Positions 21,967-33,688 of a stretch of DNA of 64,000 bases are shown here, one piece after another (position 1 is the stretch's first letter; each line of letters starts with the position of its first letter). This DNA is from Tipula vernalis. Its lineage: Eukaryota; Arthropoda; Insecta; Diptera; Tipulidae. A program made the translations under genes and the position numbers. Under the pieces are notes generated by a model that did no database searches, was not told the origin of the DNA, and worked only from the letters and a program-made list of their open reading frames with translations. Location: NCBI GenBank assembly GCA_958295665.1, contig OY282558.1:458939995-459003994 (forward strand), read 5' to 3'.

Positions 21967-23782
21967 AAAGCTTACCTAAATATACAAGCCGTCAGGTTCA
22001 GACCAATTTTAAAAGAAGCTTAATTTAAGGAGGATACATTTTACGATTTCCCATAAGAACCCATGTAAAATTGAACATTTTTGATTAAAATTTTATGAAT
22101 GAAAAATACTCGTAACAGAAAATATTTTTAGGTTTATATTTAAATCAAACCTTTGAGTATAACATATTTTAAAACCAATAACTTAAATTTAGTAATTTGA
22201 TTAATATAATTAAAATAAAATTGTACAAATTTACTTTTTCTTTGTATGTCTATGTGAAAAATTTGGAAAAATACAGTATAAACTTATAAAAACGAAATCA
22301 ATGACGTAAGATCTTGTTTTGTAAAAACAAAAAAAAATTTTTTTGATATTATGAAGTTGGCTACACAACGTTTTTTTAAATTTTGAAAATATTTTTAACA
22401 GTGCAATAAGTCTGTTACATGGGAAACCATTCAATCGATTTTATCTCGACCTTTAGTAAAATTTAATATAATATTTCCTCTGTTACTTTATCTGGTGATT
22501 GTGATACTTGATAAATAAAATTAAACACGGATGCAGTAATGGGATCAACATTTTTAAAATTTTCCGCTCCAAAATACAGTCTTTAACAGTTTGCACGAGT
22601 TGGTCGTTTGGACTGAATCGCCTAAATTTGGAATCATCTTTTTCGTGTACTAAATTTAGTAAAAACGTTAGTACGGATGTTTAATTAAATAAATAAATTA
22701 ATTTAAATAATTAAAAAAATAAATTTCAACTTCCTACTTTTCTCCTACTTGGTGAGAATATGTCAAAAAATTAGCTTTTCCATTTTGTACACTGTCAAGT
22801 GTAGTGAGCAATTAGTGACATCTGTAGTTTACCACAAAAAATACATATTTCGGTTACTATTTCTGTTCGAATGAGTTATAAAAATTAATAATCCGTTTTA
22901 TTTTGTTTTCCCCGGACTTATTATGCTTAATAGAGCAATCACATGTCATAGTGGTTTATAAGTGCGAAATTTATGTGCATTAATATTAATTATTTGAAAA
23001 AAAACAACAATTTTATTAATATTTTTTAGTTTATACAGAATAAACAATTTATCATAGCCAATCAAAACTTGAACATTTTTTGTGTAAGTGTTGGACTACG
23101 ACCTCAATTTGAAAAGTACTTAATTAGTAAGAATTACAGTTTATTTTTATAAATCATTCAAGTCATTATTGCAATTTTTGAATGTTGAAAACAAACGCAT
23201 CGTCCCAATTTTTCGACTTCAAATCAATAATGTTCGGATGAAATAGATCCGCATACTCGTTAAATTTTTTATTTACTAAATTATACTCCTAACTTGCTAA
23301 AATATTATTTTGAATTGTTTTTCTGAAATGTGAATTTATTTTAATTTCTTATTACCACCATCTGATTTCAAACACGAAAACTACACGGCCATTTTGTTTT
23401 TTTTTTAAATTTATTTAATTAGTCGAGTTTATAAGTAGGTGTCACTAATGGCTTATTACAAAAAAAACATGAACGAAAGGTATGACGTCATGAGGTGTAA
23501 AGATGTGTTTGTAAATAAAAGGGTTTTAGTAAAACATTAATTAAATATCTATAAACAAGATTTTATTAATTGATCTTCAAATCGTATATTTACCAATCAT
23601 TCTTCTTGATAACGTAGAAATCAAAATTCATTTTTGTAAGACTTTTCATTTAAGAAAAACGATATTAAAAAAACATAACTTTTCATATGATTGTACGAAA
23701 AATTCATTTTTTTTTGTCTTTCTATCCCCCTTATATTAAGTTCGAATTTTAACCTGACGGCTTGTATATTTAGGTAAGCTTT
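21967..23782. mobile_element. Non-autonomous TIR transposon, 1,816 bp
   Basis: The left end 21967-21998 (aaagcttacctaaatatac...) and the right end 23751-23782 are perfect 32-bp inverted repeats, with weaker pairing continuing some 30 bp inward. A 9-bp direct repeat, ggtttaatc, flanks it at 21958-21966 and 23783-23791; the true TSD could be 8 bp. The interior has no frame over 70 codons and no transposase similarity, so it must be mobilised in trans. TSD length fits hAT, P, Merlin or Mutator-like groups; the ends do not show the hAT 'CAGRG' start, and I leave the superfamily open. Confidence 0.88.
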
Positions 23783-24479
23783 GGTTTAATCAAGATTGCT
23801 CCGCGCGGTTTATTTTAGATTTTTTTAAGTTTTTCGACATTCCTAGGATTAGTCGAGATTTTTAAAGATTCTCGAATTTATTCGAATTTTGTAAGGCAAT
23901 GTTCTGCCCTTAGCTTTAAGTTGTAAGAACTTGCAGAGTTACACATTTAAATCTAAATGGTGATAGTTAAAAGATTTTTTGAGATTAAGGCAAAATTTCG
24001 ATATTTCTCCGATCTCCTCTAAGTTATTCAAAATTATTCAAAAATGTCCAGGTTATTTACGTTGTACATGACAGTGATTAGCACGTAATTGTATTCAAAA
24101 TTTGTGATGCTTTATCGATATATTTAGAATCATCATAGCATAGAGTTGCAAGATTTTCGTTTTATTTGAGGACATTCAAATGAATCACGTTCTGTTTCAT
24201 CTAAGTTTTAACGATGGCCTGAATATATCCACAACATAAAATCTGAGTAAATCAATTGGTTTTCATCCACATGAAACGCTCGAAAATGGAGACACATTTT
24301 GGATGAAGGATATTTAAATTGAGAATAAATATTCTGATTTTTTTCCAAAACCCAATCGACCTTGCAGTACCCTTCGTAATATCAAATTTCTGAGTAAAAT
24401 GATTTGAGTTGAAAAGCTTCGATAAGTGAAAGCTCTTAAAACTCAAAGTTCTTGACACTTCTTGCAAGTACATGTTTTG

Positions 24480-24700
24480 CCCGAAATTTGTAGTTACGCC
24501 ACTGATAGTGATGTTTTTATTTTAATAATTAACAAGAAGAATTCCATCCGCATCTCAAAAGATAATTGCCATCACTTTTCCAACAAAAGGCACATCTTTG
24601 AATTTATGGTGGATGAACTACCCTTTCGACGACATTCGACAAGTTTCATCGCCAGTAAGAATTCTGTTGAATCATCTGCAGCTCCAAAAGCTCCTTACAA
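24480..24700 (-). pseudogene. mariner transposase, catalytic-core fragment
   Basis: The minus strand reads RILTGDETC, then GKVMAIIF, a stop, and DADGILLVNY with NKNITISG. It matches the mariner core 'TGDETW ... GKVMATVFWD.EGILL.DYL..G.TI.G'. The first catalytic Asp (GDET) is kept; the Trp before the second is a stop codon. The downstream part of the transposase is found 3 kb away at 21490-21190. The long minus-strand frame at 24252-24473 between them is not mariner-like. Confidence 0.75.
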
Positions 24701-24789
24701 CAATGACCACGACATTTTTTTTTTGGTCCGGTGATTGTAGTTGTTTTTTTGTTTTTTTTTTAATTTTTTTCGAACATTTTTTCTAACGG

Positions 24790-27700
24790 CATCATCTAAT
24801 TTTATGACCATTTCAAGCGTTGTGACGTCACTTGAATTTTTTAAGGCGTTCGTTATCTTCTAAAGACTCCTAACCTTGCTTAAATAATTGTTTCCACTTA
24901 GAAATTATTTTTTTTCCAGGGCAATTAAAAACTCTTCTATTTTGTATTTATTTTTATTTGAACACTTGAACTATGCTTATTTTTCGGGTTTTTATTGAAA
25001 TTGTGATACGTATAGATCTTACTGGAGGGACAGCGGGTAATTTCCCTGGGTCCCAGTACTAAGGGCCCCAAATTTAATACATATTGATAAATTGAAGTTT
25101 CAAAATTTCTTTCGTATTATTAATATAGTCTTTGACTGACATCGAGGCAAATAGTCAATTGTCTAGCAAGCATGCAATTTTCGTATGAAAGAAACAAAAT
25201 ATTTGCGAACCAAACAAAATTTGAGGAAAAATTAAATTGAAATTAAAATTGGCTTGTGAAAATTAATTAAGTAGTCATATTTCTCGTCTTGCGATTTGCT
25301 TGTTCGATTCCGAAATATTTGCCCATTATCGAAAAATATAGACCAATTTTGACGGAACTCTTTACAGTTTACCAACCATAAGAAAGTATTTTAAATATAT
25401 TATACAAATTCAATGTGAAAACTTTAGACCTCTGGCCATCACTTTGATCGGGAGATCATTTTTGCCTCGAATGTATACCATTCATTGCCTACATCTGTTA
25501 GTTTTGCAGCCAAGGCACTATAAGTTTCAATATCTGTTATATTGATTTTGGTCTTGTTGCCTTTTCTTTAATTTTGGTAGGTTGGCTTTCCTGATCGGGT
25601 TTATTTTGGTGATTTTGATTTTTTATATTCCTGATTTTGAAGTTCGGTTTAAAGCTACAATTTCTGGAGAAGATTCTGCCTTCCTTAATTTGCAGTCTTT
25701 TCTTCCTATTCTTTTTTAGGATTCAATCAGTTTCTTCTCTTAATTCTTCTTTGTCAGTGTAGAACGAATGGAAATGGATTTTCAGAGTTCATTACTTCTG
25801 AAGTATTTCGGTCATTGGATATCCACGTCTGGGAGCTCGCTTGTTCACACCTTAAATTTTCCGGCACTGGTTATTCTATTCAGGGGACCACTCCTAGCTA
25901 GTTTACGAATGGTATTTTATTTCCAATCTACCCGCTCACAAGTGGTTAGGATTTACCGCTTTCCGGTGCCTGGGGACGCACCAGTGGAAAGACTAGCAAC
26001 TCCACAAAAATTGTTGTTGTTGCTTCAATTAACTAACATGAATTTCGATGTGGACTTCGAGGAAAATCAATTTGTAATATAAGTGAAAATGTACTGGTAG
26101 CATTGTAAAAAAAAGCAGAATGGAGGGATTATGATCTCTAATTCAAAGTTATTTGGGGAAGTTGGAAAATTAGAAATTTAGAAAATTAAAAATAATTCTA
26201 TATTTCTGTGTCTAAAGAACATTTTGTATAAAATTCGAACTGGTAATATAATTATGTTACTTCGTACAAGTAAAGATACAATTTTTATTCTCCTCTAGTT
26301 GATTTTTAACATAATCGTACATAAAAGAGTTTTGTAATTTTTCTAAAATTAAATGTTAGAACTGAACAAAAAATTTGATAATTACTTTGTAAACTCTTAA
26401 ATTTCTTCAGGCAAACTTATCAAATTTTATATTGTAAATCCAGTTTAAATTTTATTTTGATTGTTCGAATTTTGACAAATTCATAAAACTGTAAGAGACT
26501 GTTTTAAATATTTGAAATTTGATGTATGAGTATTTTTAACGAATTTGGAATATTTTATACAAAATACGGGCTTAACGAATTTTGCAATTTTTATTTTTAA
26601 ATTTTTAAATTCTAGAATCGACTTCTTAAAAATTTAAAAATATTATTTAAAACTTTGGAAACAAACTTTTGCGAATTTAGATACATATTTTAAATTTCTT
26701 AATTTTTTTGTCACTATCAAATTTCCAAATTATATAAACAAAACTTTCTTAAAACTAAGAATGTTCGGTATGAGTTTCATCCTCTTCGAATTTTCAAATT
26801 TGGTTCAATCTTATTTTAGATTAAATAACCAAATTTTACGATTAAGAAAACAAAAGACTTCTCAATACTTTAATGGGCAAGTGACTTCCGTCAAATTGGC
26901 TCAATTACAAGACATATAAAATTTGAATTTATTCAATTTTGATTATTTGTAACTCTAAATTTCGACAAAATTTTAATTGCTAGACTTTAAAAAGTGTATA
27001 AAATTTGTTTTTGGACAAAGTTTTATAATTTTCCTAATATTAAATTTTGAAATAACGATATTTTCATATCTTTAAAATTCATGTTTCTTAAGTTCGTAAA
27101 GTTTTAAATTTCGGATCCAATTTACAAAATTTTTATAAATTTAGTTTAAGTTTCATTTTGAACATTCAAATTTTCACTTAACAAGTTTATATTTAGAACT
27201 ATTATAGAATTAAAAGAATCAAATTGGAATTTATACTTTTAAATTTAGAAATTTTTGAGCTAAGAAATTTTGACGGAATTTGGGATTATACAATTTAGAG
27301 ATGATGATATTGATAAGGTATATCATGACAATTTAGTTAAACAATAAAAGGATTAATCGCGTGCAGCACGTACGGAATCCATCCAACAATTCATCTCCTT
27401 ATAACACCATCAAATTGGGAATAATAATTTTTCCCAAAACTTTCGTTTTGTAGACTTGAAAGTAGTTTTGACTTTTTTAACGCTAAAGAAACCTCGATTC
27501 ATGTAGGGCCCCTAAACATAGTGATGGATGACTTCAGCTCAAAAGGGTTGCATATAGAAAGAAAAAATTGTCACCAGAATTTGATTGCTTCATCGTATTC
27601 GATGGTGCCTGAATCCGATGGAAAACAGCAACTTGTGTACTTTTGAATGAACATCACTTGATTTCTGTAAAGTGTAAAAATTTCTTTATTGTGTTTAGCA

Positions 27701-28120
27701 AATTAGAAATTCTGAAAATTTTACAAAAATTTAGAAAATTAAAAATTCAAGACTGTTTTAATTTTTATTAATTTAAAATTTTAAGGATTAAAAACAAATA
27801 GAATTTGGGAATTAAAACAATTTAGAATTTAAAGAATCTAGAAATTTAGAAACTTTGGGAATTAGATATTGTAAAAATTAAAAAAATTTAAATTGGTATT
27901 CTGCTTTGTTCGGACATTACATTTTTATTTATTATTTTATTAATGTCCGCAAATTTGAGCAAAACTTTAAAAAAACTAGATTGACAATGAGCAAAAAGGA
28001 TTGAGCAAAATTTAGTATTGTTGATTTGGTTTTGAATATTTTACTGCAAATTAAAAATATTTTAATTGGGAGGGGGGATATTTGTTTAAGAAATGAAAAT
28101 TGTTGGTTTTTTTCTAATTG
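24790..28120. other. AT-rich region, partly AAATTT-repetitive, no gene
   Basis: A 104-codon plus frame at 25768-26082 resembles nothing I recognise. From 26140 to 27320 and again at 27700-27900 the sequence is a loose array of AAATTT/AATTT words such as 'aatttagaaatttag', probably an old degenerate satellite or slippage-prone low-complexity DNA. Confidence 0.45.
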
Positions 28121-28137
28121 AATGATTTCTCTTTTGC

Positions 28138-28161
28138 AGGAGGCTCGTAATTTGTGTGAGT
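28138..28161 (+). other. Candidate microexon flanked by splice sites
   Basis: A pyrimidine-rich tract with a fly-type branch sequence (ctaat at 28114) leads to ttttgcag (AG at 28138-28139). It is followed by 16 bases and then gtgagt at 28156, a consensus donor. All local reading frames hit stops soon after the donor, so a long exon is excluded. This is a sequence-pattern inference only. Confidence 0.25.
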
Positions 28162-28169
28162 ATTGATAA

Positions 28170-30085
28170 TTTTGTTATATTGTATTAATCAATTGAATTT
28201 TACCAAAAGATGATGAATATGATGAAGAGAATAATGAACGTACTAACAAATCATGTACTATTAGCGCATGTTTGAAAGAATCTACCTTTTACCAAATAAA
28301 ACTGCTTCGGCATTCGGTTTCAAAGAGGCCGGAAAAATTCGAAAAAAATATATTAATGTCGATGGATCTGCTGATGAAATATTTAGGAAGATTGAATAAA
28401 CAGAAACTAGCGTATGCAAGTGTTAATGTATCAGATGAGGCCACATAATTCATTATCGTATCGGCGGAGTAAAGTGCTTGAAATATTTATATTTATTAAG
28501 CAATATGCGAAAATTGTGTTACATAACAGTATCGTCGATAAAATAATTAAAAGTTAAATGACCATCACCAATCGCCACCATCTAAAATATGTTTTGTTTT
28601 ATTAGGGACCTCCACGAATACCCTCATTTCTAACGACACACATAATACAAAATAGGCAAAACCTCAAATCATCAGGACCGAAGGTTTAAAACAATTTTAA
28701 TGTTTATATCATTTTGTAATAATCTGCCTTCCTTGTCTCATATAATATATTGTATAATGTAGAGTTTAGCATCAACGACGATACGGGAGTCTGCGGTTTT
28801 TCATAAATTATTTGTTATATATTTTCTTAAAACATTATCGTCATAATCATCTTCATCATTATATTTATGTTGTTTGGTATCTCTTGAATACCTTTATAAT
28901 AAGAACAACAAAAACACAAAATACTCAAATTCCAAGCAAAAAAAATATCCACGGTGATATCCCTCATAAATACAAGAACATTTTTTTTTTTGACAAAAGG
29001 ACCTTAGGTAACTTTTTATTTTTATCTTCCTTATTGTATTTTTTGGACATTAGGAAAAAATTCTAAAAAAAAAACAAAAGATTCTAAAGATAATTTGATC
29101 AAGTTATATACGAGTACATGCGACATCTCTCGGTGGAAAAGAAAAACAGAGAGAGAGAGACCCTAAATGAAAAAGGTCAACTAAGACGAGACAATTACAA
29201 ACAATAGAATGCGATATTAATCGATATAAAGGATGCTGGAATTTTTAGTATCGTACGTTAATAAAACAATTGCATTCACACTTTTTTTTGTACATCAGAT
29301 CGATATATTGTCGTAAAATGTAATCCTGTGGTGAATTTATCGTGTGCTACAGACAATAACCCACCTTTTGCGCTCTCCACCACATACGGTGCTGCCATTG
29401 TGTTGTCGATTTATTATTTTTTCGTCGATTTTGAATGCTAAATTAATTTTGAATGGCCCATATATATACACCCGATTGTGAATAGTGATAATTCATGGCC
29501 TCACTAAAATTTTGTACCTTTTGAGTTCTCGGGAAACGTATCTAAGGTGATTTTATTCATTGTTTCTATTATTCGAATTGTAAAAATCTATTACGAAGAA
29601 ATTTGGTTATGGTGTATGGTTGCATAATTCATGGTTTTTATGAACGTTTGTCAACAATTTTCTTATTTAGATAGTATATGCCAGTGTTGTGGGTACAGAT
29701 GAATAAATTAAACTGTTTCAAATCGGAAAATTATAAAGGTAAACATTGAGCGGAAGTAATAAGTCTCTTCAGATATCCAACTGCGAGTTCTCAGCTAATA
29801 ATTGTTTTGAAGGAGTGAGTTAACAATAGATCTACATAATTTTTTGGTCAGAATTATGCGGATTCTCAAATGGCTCGTTATTTAAAAATGCAGATGTTTT
29901 ACTATTTGATATATCAATAGTGAACCACTAAATTAAGGACAGTTGTTTCTAATTTAGCTTCCTGTTTTTCAGTCTGGTTTACTAAATAAGAAAAGATAAA
30001 AAAAATTAGATAAACTCTCGTTAAGTGGTCAGGTGTCAGGTGACAATTAGAGCGACAGGATTAGGGGTGTAGAAAAAAACGCAAA
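28170..30085. other. AT-rich, no recognisable gene
   Basis: No frame beyond 84 codons and no domain. A short (GA)n tract lies near 29147-29160. I see nothing further. Confidence 0.45.
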
Positions 30086-30089
30086 GGGC

Positions 30090-30590
30090 CTTAATCAATC
30101 CATAACTTAACCCTTTAATCCCTTAGTCAGCCCGAACCCAATCTCCAACACAACCTGCAACTCAATCTCCAATTTAATCCCAGCCCAACCCATATCGCAA
30201 TCAATCGCCATTTCAACTCACAACTCAATCACCAATTCAACCCTACTAAACTTCAACTAAACCCTAAACTCAACATCATCTCAATCCTCAATACCTTCAT
30301 GCGTACATGACCATGATCCAAAAAAAATACAAGCATTCAAAATCAAAGTCCAACTGAAAACACTCAAGATAACTTGCAATACAACACAACCCCAAATAAA
30401 TTCCTAGCTGAAGCGCTGACTCAACCTCAAACCATAAACTCCAACTCAGCCGGTAATTCAATCCCAGTTTCTCCAAATTGCAAATTGAACTACTTACTCA
30501 ACCCTAATTCAAATCCAACTCAACTCACATCCCCTACCAAACCCTCAACTAAACCCGAAAAACGCCCAGTAAACAAAAAAAAATCGTCAA
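30090..30590. repeat. Degenerate ACTCAA/AACCC minisatellite, array 1
   Basis: The plus strand is dominated by imperfect repeats of about 12 bases such as 'caactcaaccct' and 'caattcaaccct'. The 98-codon frame 30374-30670 simply reads through it (Asn/Pro/Thr/Ser-rich) and is not a gene. A second array of the same kind is at 63080-63720. Confidence 0.75.
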
Positions 30591-30599
30591 CGTGGGTCG

Positions 30600-31110
30600 A
30601 AAACCATGTTTTAATAACCGCGTGGTTTTACAGGTTCCAAAAGATTTCCAATTCTCCGCCTTGCCCATAGAGGCGGATTGACGAAAAAATAATGGAAATC
30701 GCATTAGCCGTTTTCGGGATACCGTGTTGGTAAGGACATCCAGAGAGGCGCTCGGATGTTTTTTTTTTGCATTTTCTCAATCGTTTTCAAACAGTTTTAT
30801 TTTTTTTTTGGTGTCATTAAATTGTATTTCTTCTGAAAATTAATAACCTACTGAATGCTTACAACAAAGTTCCTGGCGAAGAGCATGGTTGATGAACCAT
30901 ATCACCGAGGCTCAATCGCATATAGGAGAATTCTCGTTAGTAATATTATCGCACAAACCAACCGAATCGCTAATTTTATCGCTAATTATCCTTGCCTTCC
31001 TTTACCTATAAAAACTAAATGTTTTTATAGATAAAATGATCGGTTACCGGTTTGGCTCAAGACTTTAAAATCAAGGTTCGTCTCACTCGTTATATTGGTT
31101 GGTGTGAAAT
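30600..31110. other. No recognisable gene; GC-richer patch
   Basis: 30590-30760 is richer in GC than its surroundings and contains a small hairpin (tccgcct...aggcgga, about 30655-30677). Nothing else is identifiable before the Jockey copy 2 tail. Confidence 0.35.
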
Positions 31111-31261
31111 AAATTTTTTTTTTCCTTTATTTAATATTACAACTGGTTTACAAATCATTTAGTAATTTATCTTTCTTAAATGAAGGTTCACATTTGACGG
31201 GCAGTAGCCCAATGGTTACTCCCGTTTGTATTTACATAGTAATTATTTTTCTCTATCCTAA

Positions 31262-32515
31262 TTAAATACAACAGCCCAATTCCAAAGGTTTCTGCCTTTG
31301 AAGTCTTCTTACTGCATTGGTGGTATCCAACAAACTTCGTATGTCTGCATTTTCGTGCCGAGATATCCGCTGAATGTGTTTCTTCGCATAATTTTGTATT
31401 TCATCACTTACATATTCCATGTTTAAGTCCCTATGGAGGTTATCATTTCTATACTGTAGGTCCATACTGGTTTCAATACCGTAGGTCCATACTAGTTTAA
31501 GTATTTGCTGATATAATAGCAATTTGTTATGTATTGTAAGCTCAGAGTTTCTACCTATTAGCCAATACATTTTCCTATATTTGATGTTCAATTCTTCTTT
31601 TTTCTTTTTAACATGCTCTTTCCATCTAAGCTTGCAATCGAGAGTCATGCCGAGGTATTTGGCTGTATTTGCATTTGGAAACGGCCTTGAATTAAGTTCC
31701 ACTGGAATCCAATTAACTTTCTGGTTTGTGAAGTTTACGTGAATCGATTTTGCCTCGTTTAGGCTAATGCGCCATTTCTTTGTCCAACTACTCACTGTGT
31801 CGGTTGCTTTTTGAAGTTTGGTCATTGCTTCTGATATACACTTTCCAGTCGCCAGAATAGCTGTATCGTCTGCAAATGTTGCTATGGTGGCACCTTCTGT
31901 ATTTGGCATATCCCTGGTGTACAGGATGTACAATATAGGACCCAGTACGCTACCCTGTGGTATCCCTGCTGATATTCTCTTTAGTTCAGAGTACTCTTCG
32001 TTATATTTTACACGGAAATGTCGGTCTGCGATATAAGATTTAAGAATTTGATAGAACTGCTTAGATAGATCCCGATGCAATTTAAATTCAAGTCCTTGGT
32101 GCCAAACTTTGTCGAAAGCTTGTGCGACATCCAAGAAGACATATGAGGAGCATATCTTCTTATTCTCAAGTGCGTCTTCGATTATGTCCGTTATTCTGTG
32201 AATTTGTTCTATCGTAGAGTGATTCTCTCTAAATCCAAATTGGTGTGGTGGAATCAAATTTCTCTCTTCTATTATTGGCTTGATTCTCTTGAGCAGTAAT
32301 TTTTCAAATAATTTTGAAATTACAGGAAGTAGTGAAATCGGTCTGTACGGTTTGGGGATCATAATTACTTCAGCAACCTTCCATTTTCGTGGGACATATT
32401 TTAGTCTGAAGACAGCATTGATAATTTGAACCACTTTTCGTAGTCCCTTCTCGGGAATTGCTTTTACGACTTGTCCAGTAATTAAATCATATTCTGGAGC
32501 TTTTTTTGCGTTCAA
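31262..32515 (-). pseudogene. Jockey copy 2 reverse transcriptase (417-codon frame)
   Basis: One uninterrupted frame carries the RT: APEYDLITGQVV, RKWKVAEVIMIPKPYRPISL, HQFGFRENHSTIEQIHRI, YVFLDVAQAFDKVWHQGLEF (motif A), ISAGIPQGSVLGPILYILYT, ATFADDTAILATG (catalytic FADD), NTAKYLGMTLDCKLRWKEHV, and a C-terminus ending RQKPLELGCCI. All catalytic aspartates are present. The fingers loop has lost about eight residues between IPKP and YRPIS, where copy 1 keeps GKPPHITSS. A frame break separates it from the endonuclease at about 32520-32606. It is the best-preserved RT in the window but not functional as part of a broken pol. Confidence 0.93.
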
Positions 32516-32605
32516 ATTACACTTGATCTCATTTTTTTAATTCCTGTAATGTTACACATCGAATATTATATTCATCAATTTTGTTAACTGTTATTATGTT
32601 TTCAT

Positions 32606-33601
32606 CTACTGTTTGCCTAGGTAACGGTTGAAAGGTGTCTTCCAAGTGTCTCCCAACTCCCTGACCTCAATAGGATAATTTTGATTCCTACGGGATTCGG
32701 TGTGACTAGCAGGCGAACTTTTCCATGCTGCTTGTTGAATAGTACTGTTAAATACCTCTAGTTTGTCTTCCAACTGTACCGGTGTTTTAATCGGCACTCG
32801 TAAATTTATTTGCATTTCAATTAGTTCTTGGAATAGGTCCCAGTTAGTTCTATTATTTGTTAATTTAGGCAGGTTATCCTTATTAATTATCATTGTGCTG
32901 AGACTCATGATAACAGGTGTATGATCGGAATATATCCCTTCGCTGTTTTCGATGCACATGTAATCCTCGAAGATACCTTTCGTTACATAGAAATCAATGA
33001 GATCTGGTATTTTATTTATATCAGCAGGCCAGTATGTTGGTTTACCTCCAGAGTGGAACTCGCAGTTATTTATTCGTCCGGCTTCGAATAGCTCTTTTCC
33101 TTTATGGGTTGTAAGTCTTGATCCCCAATAGGTGTTTTTTGCATTAAAGTTACCACCAATAATAAAATTGAATCCTAGTGATCTAAAGAGTCTATTATAA
33201 TCTTCTTTATTTAGATTATATTGTGAAAGGCAGTAGATAGAGGAAATACTGTATTCATTATTATTGTTAGTTTCAACTTTTATGGTTTTAACTTGGATAC
33301 TTTCTTCTTCGATAATAGTGAAAAAGAATCTCAAGCACTATGAAGAACCTAGTCTTCATAGTGTTTGAGATTCTTTTTCACTATTACTGTTGATCCTCCT
33401 CTGGGTTTTGTTCCTGGGTGAACTGCATGGTAACATTCATAATCACGTATTTTAATCAATGATGTTTTTGTCAAATGGCTCTCCGATATAAAGCACATAG
33501 TATATCTATTTTTTCTAAATTTAGAAAAATTTCTAACTCTGGAACATGTTGCGCTAGTCCGTCCACGTTCCAGGTGACAATTCTTAATGTTCTGCTCATT
33601 T
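32606..33601 (-). pseudogene. Jockey copy 2 endonuclease
   Basis: ORF2 starts with ATG at 33601 (MSRTLRIVTWNVDGLAQHVP, the first catalytic Asn motif). A frameshift near 33500 and an inverted duplication at 33313-33386 interrupt it. The rest, 33334-32606, reads SSIYCL, IIGGNFNAKNTYWGSRLTTH, PTYWPADINKIPDLIDFY and YSDHTPVIMSL. The conserved GGDFNAK reads GGNFNAK, replacing a metal-site Asp by Asn, while the terminal SDH is intact. The domain normally nicks target DNA; this copy has lost it through the shift, duplication and substitution. Confidence 0.9.
33313..33386. repeat. 34-bp-arm inverted duplication inside the endonuclease
   Basis: Arms 33313-33346 and 33353-33386 are complementary with one mismatch around a 6-base loop (acctag). 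One arm is ordinary endonuclease coding sequence; the other is its inverted copy, which breaks the frame. This is typical of a local template-switch event. Confidence 0.92.
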
Positions 33602-33603
33602 TA

Positions 33604-33679
33604 GTATATGAAGGCTGTTGCCTCGTTCAAGGTTTGATGCATATCTAGACGCTTATATAAAGCTTCTAGACCACGTTCT
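33604..33679 (-). pseudogene. Jockey copy 2 Gag C-terminal segment
   Basis: A short frame reads QERGLEALYKRLDMHQ, then ATAFIY and a stop three bases before the pol ATG. It is continuous, across the foldback insertion and one TSD, with the segment at 36141-36490 (ICQSIAAINTRLAK...). The tight ORF1-stop to ORF2-start spacing is usual for Jockey elements, where ORF2 is thought to be reached by reinitiation. Confidence 0.8.
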
Positions 33680-33688
33680 TGCTTTGCT

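Noticed and set aside
25768..26082. 104-codon plus frame as a host gene
   Set aside because: No recognisable domain, no conserved-looking composition; could be chance, so not annotated as a gene.
30374..30670. 98-codon Asn/Pro/Thr-rich plus frame
   Set aside because: It reads through the degenerate ACTCAA minisatellite.
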